The translations under genes were made by a program, and so were the position numbers. The notes below the pieces were generated by a model, which saw nothing but the letters and a program-made list of their open reading frames with translations, did no database searches and was not told the origin of the DNA. 56,357 nucleotides of DNA, from positions 1-56,357 of the forward strand of contig DJPS01000023.1 of NCBI GenBank assembly GCA_002438625.1, written 5' to 3'. This DNA comes from Christensenella sp. UBA6406. Lineage in GTDB: Bacteria; Bacillota; Clostridia; Christensenellales; UBA1242. Below are positions 49,895-56,357 of this stretch, piece by piece (the first letter of the stretch is position 1; each line of letters opens with the position of its first letter).

Positions 49895-52306
49895 ATGAGC
49901 AACGCAAACAATGTAATAAAAAATAAAAATAGGAAAAATAAAAGAATTATAACTATTATGCTGGCAACTATTGCCATACTTTTTGCTTTTTTGGGTTTAT
50001 TTATCACATATTTAATTCTATCAACAAATTTAAATAAAGATATTTTAACTCAAATAAGCACGCCCGCACTTGTGTTTGACTCCTCTAGTAACAAAATTAG
50101 TGACAATGTACAAGGTCAACCTTATGTAAAGTTAGAAAACTTAAATGATTATACTATAAATGCATTTATAAGCATTGAAGACAAAGACTTTTATAAACAT
50201 AAAGGAATAAATGTTAAAAGAATTTTTGGTGCACTTTTAAACAATGTCTCAAGCGGTTCATTACAAGAAGGTGCTTCAACAATTACACAACAGCTTATAA
50301 AGAATACACACTTAACTAATGACAAAACTTTTGATAGAAAGATAAAAGAAATTATTTTAGCCTTAAAGTTAGAAAAATCATATGATAAAAACGAAATTTT
50401 AGAAATGTATTTAAATGCAATATATTTTGGAAATGGTTGCTACGGCATTGAAAACGCATCTCAGTTCTATTTTGGAAAGTCTGCAAGCGATTTAGATATC
50501 AACGAATCAGCGACCCTTGCAGGAATAATTAAATCGCCTGCTTTTTACTCCCCAATAAAGCATAAAGAAAACATAGAAAGAAGAAAAAATCTAATTTTAA
50601 AAGAAATGTTTAAAGGAAATTACATAAATGCAACAGACTATAAAGAAAGCACAATAAAATCTGTTAATTTAAATGTCCAAAATCTACAATTTAAAAACTT
50701 ATCATCCTACATAAATTCAGCAATCGCCGAAGCATCAAACATTATTAAAATTCAACCAAATAAGGTGATTGCAAACAAATATAAGATTTACACATATTTT
50801 GACCCTGCAACTTCATCCGCTTTAAGCGAAAGCATTAAACACAGCACAAATGCAATGACAAATAGCATTGTTATAGATAATAAAAGCGGTGGTATACTTG
50901 CATTTAACTCATCGTACACATATGGTGCAACAAATATTCAACGCAACCCAGCATCAACAATAAAACCCATTTTAGTTTATGGTGCAGGAATAGAATATGG
51001 GAAAATTTATCCTTGCTCTTTGCTTAACGATAACCCAACAACATATGATGGAAATTATACTCCACAAAATATTTCTAACAAATATTATGGAAAAATTAGT
51101 GCTGAACTCGCATTAGCCAAATCATTAAATATCCCAGCAATCAACTTATTTAAAGAAGTTGGCATAGAAAAATGCAAATCTTTTGCAAAGAAAAACGGAA
51201 TTGAATTTGATGAAAGCGATAGCGGTCTATCTCTCGCTTTGGGCGCAATGAAATATGGCGTAACAATTCAATCACTTTGCAATGCTTATGTTTCTTTCGC
51301 AAATTTAGGATATCACAAAGACTCTACCTTTATAAAAAAGATAGAAGATAATAATGGTAAAGTTATTTACACACACAAACCACTATCACACAAAGTTATG
51401 AGTGAAGAAACTGCATATCTAGTTGGTCAAATGATGAAGAAAACCACAACAGAAGGCACTTGCACAGCACTTGGTAAATTAGGATATGAAGTGCACGCAA
51501 AAAGCGGAACAAACGGCACAAAAAATAGTGATTATAATACGGATTCTGTTTGTGTAGCACAAACAACTTCACACACCGCTTGTATTTGGTATTTTAGTAA
51601 AGATAATAAGGATGAAAATCTTCTTGAAAATGTAAGCACTTCTCAACTTAGTCCAACACTTAAAATGAAATCTCTTTTCCAATCAATTTATACAAGTGAT
51701 GCAATGCATCCCACAAATTTTGAGAGACCTAAAGGTATTGTAACAAAAAAATTAGATACTATCTCATATGATAATGGAAATATAGAACTTGCAACAGCGG
51801 ACACACCTGAACGTTACACAATGAATTGTGAATTTAATGTAAAATATTTACCAAAAACCATAAGTAAAAATTTTACAAACATAATCTTAACTTATCTTCA
51901 AACAAAACTTATGACAATAAATTCTAATAATGGAGAAAGCAGTCATTATTTAACATTATGCTTCCCTACTTTAAGACACCAAAAATATGAACTAATTAAA
52001 GAATTTGAAGAAAACGGGAAAACAGTTTCAAAGACAATTTTAGTTGTTAGTGGTAAGTCTGACAATATTGAATTTATAGATAAAGAATTTACAGAGCAAG
52101 TGAATATTAAATATTATATAAAAATTTATAACGCAGTTTTAAATGATTATACACTATCAAATGAAGCTGATTTTAAAGCAAAAGACAATAGCGGTAATCT
52201 AGAAAATCAATCATTCAAAGCAGAAACAGAATCCTCATATACTCTTGCAAGAAACAACAAAATTACAAATCAAAAAAATTATAATTATTATAATTATTTT
52301 AGATGA
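49895..52306 (+). CDS. Class A penicillin-binding protein (PBP1A type)
   Basis: A bifunctional peptidoglycan glycosyltransferase/transpeptidase of 803 aa. There is one N-terminal membrane helix (about 18-41). The GT51 domain has SIEDKDFYKHKGIN with the catalytic Glu, EGASTITQQLIKN, KIKEIILALKLE and EMYLNAIYFGNGCYGIE. The transpeptidase triad is SxxK in NPASTIKP (about residue 353), SxN in KSLNIPA (about 408), and KSG in HAKSGTNG (about 535). The last 200 residues are polar and unassigned, with no PASTA domain. It is on the plus strand between minus-strand blocks. No Shine-Dalgarno precedes the ATG. A TGcTAAAAA element seven bases upstream could be a leaderless -10, but no -35 is convincing. 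Confidence 0.94.
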   Translation: MSNANNVIKNKNRKNKRIITIMLATIAILFAFLGLFITYLILSTNLNKDILTQISTPALVFDSSSNKISDNVQGQPYVKLENLNDYTINAFISIEDKDFYKHKGINVKRIFGALLNNVSSGSLQEGASTITQQLIKNTHLTNDKTFDRKIKEIILALKLEKSYDKNEILEMYLNAIYFGNGCYGIENASQFYFGKSASDLDINESATLAGIIKSPAFYSPIKHKENIERRKNLILKEMFKGNYINATDYKESTIKSVNLNVQNLQFKNLSSYINSAIAEASNIIKIQPNKVIANKYKIYTYFDPATSSALSESIKHSTNAMTNSIVIDNKSGGILAFNSSYTYGATNIQRNPASTIKPILVYGAGIEYGKIYPCSLLNDNPTTYDGNYTPQNISNKYYGKISAELALAKSLNIPAINLFKEVGIEKCKSFAKKNGIEFDESDSGLSLALGAMKYGVTIQSLCNAYVSFANLGYHKDSTFIKKIEDNNGKVIYTHKPLSHKVMSEETAYLVGQMMKKTTTEGTCTALGKLGYEVHAKSGTNGTKNSDYNTDSVCVAQTTSHTACIWYFSKDNKDENLLENVSTSQLSPTLKMKSLFQSIYTSDAMHPTNFERPKGIVTKKLDTISYDNGNIELATADTPERYTMNCEFNVKYLPKTISKNFTNIILTYLQTKLMTINSNNGESSHYLTLCFPTLRHQKYELIKEFEENGKTVSKTILVVSGKSDNIEFIDKEFTEQVNIKYYIKIYNAVLNDYTLSNEADFKAKDNSGNLENQSFKAETESSYTLARNNKITNQKNYNYYNYFR

Positions 52307-52369
52307 TAACATATAAATAAATCGACGCAAAATATTTGCTAAAAATGCAGAAAAACAACCATAAATAAT

Positions 52370-52400
52370 AAAGTTGGAAACAGTTATAATCCAACTTTTT
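52370..52400 (+). terminator. Terminator of the class A PBP gene
   Basis: AAAGTTGGA (52370-52378) and TCCAACTTT (52390-52398) form a perfect 9-bp stem, with T-rich sequence after it on the plus strand. The minus-strand side is also T-rich, so it may also end the operon that converges from the right. Confidence 0.82.
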
Positions 52401-52414
52401 ATCATAAAATCAAA

Positions 52415-53104
52415 TTAAAAATTGTGATAATCCAACCCATTTAAATTTTTATCAAAAATTTCATATACACCACAAAATGCCGACTCTTTCTCATCGGAAA
52501 ATTGAACAGAAAATTCATTATTTAAAGATAGAGATATATACTCAAAATTTATTCCTTTCATAAATCTATCAAAATCAAAAAATGTAAATCTTTCTTTAAT
52601 TAAATCACCTAAATAAAGTGTTGTATCTTTTTCAATGTATGGCTTTAAATTTTCTTTAAATTCAGGCGTCATTGTTTCTTTAAAAATATTCAAAGCGTTT
52701 ATGTCATTGCATTTGCTTTCATCCTTTAAATAGCCCCTCCAAAAACCTCTATCAGTTGCCTCTGTGAAGATAATCATATGATACAAGAAGTAATTTACAA
52801 AATAGTTGCTATTCTCTGTTATTCTCTCCTGCCACTCTTTTAAATTTTTCACAATGTAATCAACTATTTGTTGCTCGTTAAACAAAGTATTCAATTCTTC
52901 ATTAAATTCATCCAATGTAAAGTGTACGCTTATTTTCTCTTTGCTTGCAACGCCCAATTTACCAAAATTAAATGAATTGATATTTTTTCTAATTTTTTGA
53001 GATAACACCTCCTCATTATCTATTCCATTTTTTTGCTTTTCAGTACCTAAATTATCTTTATCTTCTTTCAATTTCTTCTTTTTAAAAAACCTCAAAAATC
53101 CCAT
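52415..53104 (-). CDS. Hypothetical protein, last gene of the galU-mtaD operon
   Basis: I do not recognise this 229-aa protein. The first 45 residues are highly charged and basic (FLRFFKKKKLKEDKD) and look disordered. The rest reads as a compact alpha/beta domain with aromatic-rich helices (NYFVNYFLYHMIIFTEATDRGFWRGYL) and C-terminal strands. There is no signal peptide or clear membrane span, though the basic start could contact a membrane. It begins 22 bp after the amidohydrolase gene with an AGGA site, so it is co-transcribed with it. Its base composition resembles its neighbours and nothing suggests recent transfer. Function unknown. Confidence 0.75.
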   Translation of the reverse strand: MGFLRFFKKKKLKEDKDNLGTEKQKNGIDNEEVLSQKIRKNINSFNFGKLGVASKEKISVHFTLDEFNEELNTLFNEQQIVDYIVKNLKEWQERITENSNYFVNYFLYHMIIFTEATDRGFWRGYLKDESKCNDINALNIFKETMTPEFKENLKPYIEKDTTLYLGDLIKERFTFFDFDRFMKGINFEYISLSLNNEFSVQFSDEKESAFCGVYEIFDKNLNGLDYHNF

Positions 53105-53126
53105 TTATTTTTTTCCTAATAAAATT

Positions 53127-54374
53127 TTATTTATTCGTAATTCTTTCAACTATTTCATCAAACTTTTCATCAATCAACTTAACATCTTCACCTAAATTAT
53201 AATCGCCATTACAATATAAAATGTTTCCATTAATCATTGTTAAAAAAACATCTTTACTATTCGCACAATAAACAAGTCCATTTTCTAAAAATTTATAAGG
53301 TCTATAATTCGGCTCATTAATATCAAGCACAATGAAATCAGCAAAATTACCTTCTTTAATTTCACCTATCTTCTCTATTCCTAACGCTTTGCTAGCATTG
53401 ATTGTTACCATTTTTAAAACTTCTTCATTTGTTATCACCTTGCTATCGTGCATTACACCTTTGCTAAGTGTTGCAGTTAAAAACATTTCTTTGAACATAT
53501 CTATGTGATTATTGCTTCCTGCACCATCAGTGCCAATACACAAATTTATGCCACGTTTCATCAATGTATAAGCTGGAGCAATTCCACTGCCAAGTTTTAA
53601 ATTTGCACTGTTGTTGATTGACACGGTTGCATTATTGCTGGACAAAATAACATAATCATTATCATCCAAATGGACGCAATGAGCACAAACACATGGGCGA
53701 CTAAAAACACCAAAACTATCCAAATATTCTGTTGGTGTACATCCATTTTTTAAATTGCACTCGCCCATTTCTTCTAATGTTTCACTTAAATGCATATTAA
53801 TGCCTAATTTATATTTATTCGCAAGCATAACAACTTTTTCTATATCCTGCTCACTAACATTGTATACGGAATGAATTTGCATAAAAAACTTTATTAAATC
53901 ATTTTTATTTTGTTCAACCAAATCAATTTCACTAGGAAAAATTGATAAAACTGCACGAAATTTTGTTTTATCAAATGCTCTATAAGCTTCCCTATTGTTG
54001 ATATACATATCTAAGCAAGTTGTAATGCCACCCCTAACCAACTCTTTTATTCCATAAAGGGTTGTCCAATAGAAATCATCTTTTTTCATCTTTTGTTCGC
54101 AAGGGAAAATTCCATCATTAAGCCATTCCTGCAACGATGAATCGTTAGATACATTTCTTGCCCAACTCATTGATGTATGGGTGTGCATATCAACTAATCC
54201 TGGCATAATTAATTTTTTGTCTAAATCAATTTGTTCATCAAATTGCACATTATCGAATTCATCGCTATTTTTCATCTTTCCCACATAGGAAATTATGTTA
54301 TTTTCAACCCACACTTCACCATCAACAATTTTTGTTCCAATCATAACTTTTGCATTGAAAAATCTATAATTCAT
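53127..54374 (-). CDS. Amidohydrolase of the MtaD/SsnA deaminase group
   Basis: A 415-aa metal-dependent amidohydrolase like 5'-methylthioadenosine/S-adenosylhomocysteine deaminases (MtaD). Metal ligands are seen in GLVDMHTHTSMSWAR, the His of INMHLSET, HCVHLDD and the Asp of GTDGAGSNNHIDMF. NSANLKLGSGIAP is the substrate-loop segment of this group. The C-terminal NASKALGIEKIGEIKEGNFADFIVLD completes the composite beta domain. MTA/SAH deaminase is the best guess, but 8-oxoguanine or guanine deaminase-like activity cannot be excluded. It overlaps galU by 11 bp with AAAGGGG before the ATG. Confidence 0.88.
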   Translation of the reverse strand: MNYRFFNAKVMIGTKIVDGEVWVENNIISYVGKMKNSDEFDNVQFDEQIDLDKKLIMPGLVDMHTHTSMSWARNVSNDSSLQEWLNDGIFPCEQKMKKDDFYWTTLYGIKELVRGGITTCLDMYINNREAYRAFDKTKFRAVLSIFPSEIDLVEQNKNDLIKFFMQIHSVYNVSEQDIEKVVMLANKYKLGINMHLSETLEEMGECNLKNGCTPTEYLDSFGVFSRPCVCAHCVHLDDNDYVILSSNNATVSINNSANLKLGSGIAPAYTLMKRGINLCIGTDGAGSNNHIDMFKEMFLTATLSKGVMHDSKVITNEEVLKMVTINASKALGIEKIGEIKEGNFADFIVLDINEPNYRPYKFLENGLVYCANSKDVFLTMINGNILYCNGDYNLGEDVKLIDEKFDEIVERITNK

Positions 54375-55242
54375 TTATAAACCCCTTTAAATATTTCCTT
54401 AATTTTTCTCCAACTATCTTATCTTTTAAGCCAAATTCTATATTTGCTTTTATAAAACCAAACTTATCTCCAGTATCATATCTTTTTCCATCCACAACAT
54501 AGCCAAACATTTTATTTTGTTTTGCCAAATCCAAAAGGCAGTCAGTAAATAAAACTTCTTTACCCCCGCTATCCAATTTACGGTTTTCTATAAAATCAAA
54601 AATTTCACTTTTAACCACATATTTCCCATTTAGCGACAAATCACTTGGTGGATTATCCTTAGGTTTTTCAATTATATTTTTTATTTGAAGAATTTTACCC
54701 AAACTTTCATATTCAACTATGCCATAATTACACAATTCTTCCAACGGCGTTTTTGACAAGCCAACAATCGTGGAATCTTTTTCATTAAAGACTTCAATAA
54801 GTTGCTTTATCCCACTTTTTCTATCATTTACTACAAGTTCATCGCCTGTACATAAGACAAAAGGCTCCCCTCCCACAAAATTTTTAGCAAGAAAAATTGC
54901 ATCTGCAAATCCCAACGGTTCACTTTGCTTTTGAAAAATTATTTTATCTGAAATATTTGTACTTTCAATTTTTTTTAAAAAATCTAACTTTTTTGCACTT
55001 TTTAAGTTCTGTTCAAGCTCAAAATTTATATCAAAATGCTGTGAAATTATTTCTTTTCCCCTTCTTATAATTAAAAGCAACTTTTCAATTCCTGCATCAA
55101 TTAATTCATCAATAATAATCTCTAAGATAGGTTTATCAACTATTGGAAACAACTCCTTAGGAACAACCTTAGAAGCGGTCAAAAATCTTGTGCCTAATCC
55201 AGCAACAGGTAACACTGCTTTTTTTACTTGAATATGATTCAT
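54364..55242 (-). CDS. galU: UTP-glucose-1-phosphate uridylyltransferase
   Basis: GalU makes UDP-glucose for glycolipids and surface polymers. The 292-aa protein has the nucleotide loop KKAVLPVAGLGTRFLTASK, PKELFPIVDKPILE, QSEPLGFADAI, NYGIVEYE, NIIEKPK, and the C-terminal VVDGKRYDTGDKFGFIKANIE. The motif that usually reads GDD is GDEL here, a conservative change. Length and order fit GalU rather than RfbA. It is upstream of and overlaps the deaminase gene, with no evident pathway link. A weak GTGAG site precedes the ATG. Confidence 0.92.
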   Translation of the reverse strand: MNHIQVKKAVLPVAGLGTRFLTASKVVPKELFPIVDKPILEIIIDELIDAGIEKLLLIIRRGKEIISQHFDINFELEQNLKSAKKLDFLKKIESTNISDKIIFQKQSEPLGFADAIFLAKNFVGGEPFVLCTGDELVVNDRKSGIKQLIEVFNEKDSTIVGLSKTPLEELCNYGIVEYESLGKILQIKNIIEKPKDNPPSDLSLNGKYVVKSEIFDFIENRKLDSGGKEVLFTDCLLDLAKQNKMFGYVVDGKRYDTGDKFGFIKANIEFGLKDKIVGEKLRKYLKGFINEL

Positions 55243-55292
55243 AAATACTCACTTTTATTTATCCTTAAAAGTTAAATTCTAACCTAATATGC

Positions 55293-55976
55293 TCAAAAAG
55301 TTTCTACTTTAAAATAACTCCACGGAACTTCATTCATTGGTGGATTATAGCAAAATTGCATTAATTTATTTAATGTCGGATGCTCAAATTCTATTTTATA
55401 AGCCCACAAACATAAATTCTTGCTTAATTTACTATTTGTTCCATACTTTAAATCCCCTACAATAGGATTTCCAATATTGCTTAATTGCACCCTTATTTGA
55501 TGACTTCTTCCCGTAAATAATTCAACCTTTAATAATGATAAATTGTTATTATAATTACTTAAAGTAGTATATTCAAGTTTTGCATCTTTTGCCCCTACTT
55601 CTAAACTAGAAACAACTTTAACCTTATTTTCTTTTTCATCTTTTTTTAAATAATTAATAAGCACCGCTTTATTCTCTTTTGGCACACCTTCAACAATAGT
55701 TAAATAATATTTTTTAAAAGTTTTTTCTCTTATCTGCTTTGATAATCTCTCTGCTGATTTTGATGTCCTTGCAAAAACCATTAAACCACCCGTAGGTCTA
55801 TCCAATCTATGAACTAAACCAATATAAACATTCCCTGGTTTATTATATTTTTCCTTTACATAGGCCTTCACCATTGTAAGCATATCCAAATCCCTTGAAT
55901 CATCTTCTTGACTTGGCACATTCTGCGGTTTTATAGCAACAATTATGTGATTATCTTCATAAATAACATTTAACAT
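55293..55976 (-). CDS. RluA family pseudouridine synthase
   Basis: A 227-aa rRNA/tRNA pseudouridine synthase of the RluA/RluD class. It has the catalytic Asp in GLVHRLDRPTGGLMVFART, FKKYYLTIVEG, the FTGRSHQIRVQLSNIGNPIVGDLKYG block, and LCLWAYKIEFEHPTL. There is no N-terminal S4 domain, so the protein is shorter than RluD and resembles the RluA or YlyB-like short forms. The target uridine cannot be told from sequence. AGAGAG precedes the ATG and a strong -10 lies at 56011-56016. Confidence 0.92.
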   Translation of the reverse strand: MLNVIYEDNHIIVAIKPQNVPSQEDDSRDLDMLTMVKAYVKEKYNKPGNVYIGLVHRLDRPTGGLMVFARTSKSAERLSKQIREKTFKKYYLTIVEGVPKENKAVLINYLKKDEKENKVKVVSSLEVGAKDAKLEYTTLSNYNNNLSLLKVELFTGRSHQIRVQLSNIGNPIVGDLKYGTNSKLSKNLCLWAYKIEFEHPTLNKLMQFCYNPPMNEVPWSYFKVETF

Positions 55977-56010
55977 TAAATTCTCTCTTATAAAATTATA
56001 TTCTTAATTA

Positions 56011-56016
56011 ATTATA
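56011..56016 (-). promoter_or_regulatory. Extended -10 element upstream of the pseudouridine synthase
   Basis: TATAAT with TGT before it on the minus strand, 35 bases ahead of the ATG. No good -35 is present, as is common for extended -10 promoters. It may drive the rluA-galU-mtaD-unknown operon. Confidence 0.5.
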
Positions 56017-56093
56017 ACATATTTTTATCTAATTTGTATAATTTTAAAACAAAATTCTACCCTTAAAAGAGAATTCAATTTTTAACCACACAC

Positions 56094-56125
56094 AAAAAAA
56101 TTGCAAAAATTTAATTCTTGCAATT
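56094..56125 (-). terminator. Terminator of ftsZ
   Basis: AATTGCAA (56099-56106) and TTGCAATT (56118-56125) form a perfect 8-bp stem, followed by seven T on the minus strand. It lies 13 bp past the ftsZ stop codon. Confidence 0.85.
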
Positions 56126-56138
56126 AATTTTACTATTA

Positions 56139-56357
56139 TTAAATATCTCCTCTAATTCTTTTTAAGAACGGTGGGATATCATTATCTTCTTCAACTTTCA
56201 TATTTGGTCTTTGAAGTCCTTCTTGCATTTGTTGTTGCTCAACATTGTTTGCATATGTAGGTTGTGCATTTTGGAATGATTGCTCAGCATAATTATTAAC
56301 TTGTTGACCAGCAAATCCACCATTAAACCCATTTTGTTGTGGATTGTTAAAATTATT
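56139..56357 (-). CDS. ftsZ: Cell division protein FtsZ, C-terminal end (partial)
   Basis: The last 72 codons of a gene running off the right edge. The translated part is an Asn/Gln-rich flexible linker (NNPQQNGFNGGFAGQQVNNY and onwards) followed by the conserved C-terminal peptide DIPPFLKR, which FtsZ uses to bind FtsA, SepF and ZapA-type partners, and a short tail IRGDI before the TAA. The linker and DIPPFLKR together are diagnostic even without the GTPase domain, which lies outside the window. ftsZ is thus unlinked from the dcw block at 15.8-24.8 kb. Confidence 0.93.
   Translation of the reverse strand, partial: NNFNNPQQNGFNGGFAGQQVNNYAEQSFQNAQPTYANNVEQQQMQEGLQRPNMKVEEDNDIPPFLKRIRGDI

Overview
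This 56-kb window is a low-GC, gene-dense bacterial chromosome segment that looks like a member of the Bacillota (class Clostridia in the broad sense). The indications are gene order and gene content rather than any single marker: ruvCAB-queA-tgt-yajC, the dcw cluster headed by mraZ, the ruvX-DUF1292 pair, miaB-mutS-mutL-miaA-ynbB, comM-dprA-topA-trmFO-hslV-hslU, and the mainly Firmicute families UPF0371 (DUF1846), DUF4364 and DUF1292. MurE carries the DNPR motif of meso-diaminopimelate-adding enzymes. Nearly all genes lie on the minus strand. The exceptions are a DUF4364 gene, a class A penicillin-binding protein gene and a six-gene tRNA cluster.

Layout, left to right. 0.2-5.3 kb: yajC, tgt, queA and ruvB-ruvA-ruvC (protein export, queuosine synthesis, Holliday junction resolution). 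5.4-11 kb: oligoendopeptidase F, a UPF0371 protein, a HIT hydrolase, an unknown helical protein, and divergent from it a DUF4364 winged-helix protein. 11-15.6 kb: ligA and pcrA, separated by a 266-nt spacer with nested inverted repeats. 15.8-24.8 kb: the dcw cluster, transcribed mraZ-rsmH-ftsL-pbpB-murE-mraY-murD-ftsW, with three MraZ boxes over its promoter and with murF, murG, murC and ftsQ absent. 25-27.6 kb: ung, nth, alr. 27.9-28.6 kb: tRNAs Pro, CAU (Ile2 or Met), Asp, Phe, Thr, Tyr. 28.8-36.3 kb: DUF1292, ruvX, a small membrane protein, an IscU-like gene, iscS, trxA, tcdA, hslU, hslV, trmFO. 36.4-49.8 kb: topA, dprA, comM, ynbB, miaA, mutL, mutS, miaB. 49.9-52.3 kb: a class A PBP on the plus strand. 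52.4-56.4 kb: an unknown gene, an MtaD/SsnA-type deaminase, galU, an RluA-type pseudouridine synthase, and the 3' end of ftsZ running off the right edge.

How it works together: the window is overwhelmingly housekeeping (DNA repair and recombination, tRNA modification, wall synthesis and division, proteolysis, sulfur trafficking). Promoters are easy to read. Many genes have sigma-A-type hexamers exactly 17 bp apart, often with an extended -10 TG. Shine-Dalgarno sites are usually clear and were used to correct several starts.

I see no phage, insertion sequence, CRISPR array, toxin-antitoxin pair or defence island. The observations most worth following are: (1) an IscU-fold protein next to IscS that has lost all three cluster-ligating cysteines and keeps a single shifted cysteine, close to trxA and tcdA; (2) three repair genes (ruvC, pcrA, nth) whose -10 boxes lie only 6-7 nt before the ATG and which lack a Shine-Dalgarno, pointing to leaderless mRNAs; (3) the nested inverted-repeat region between pcrA and ligA; (4) two unknown proteins in operon or divergent contexts.
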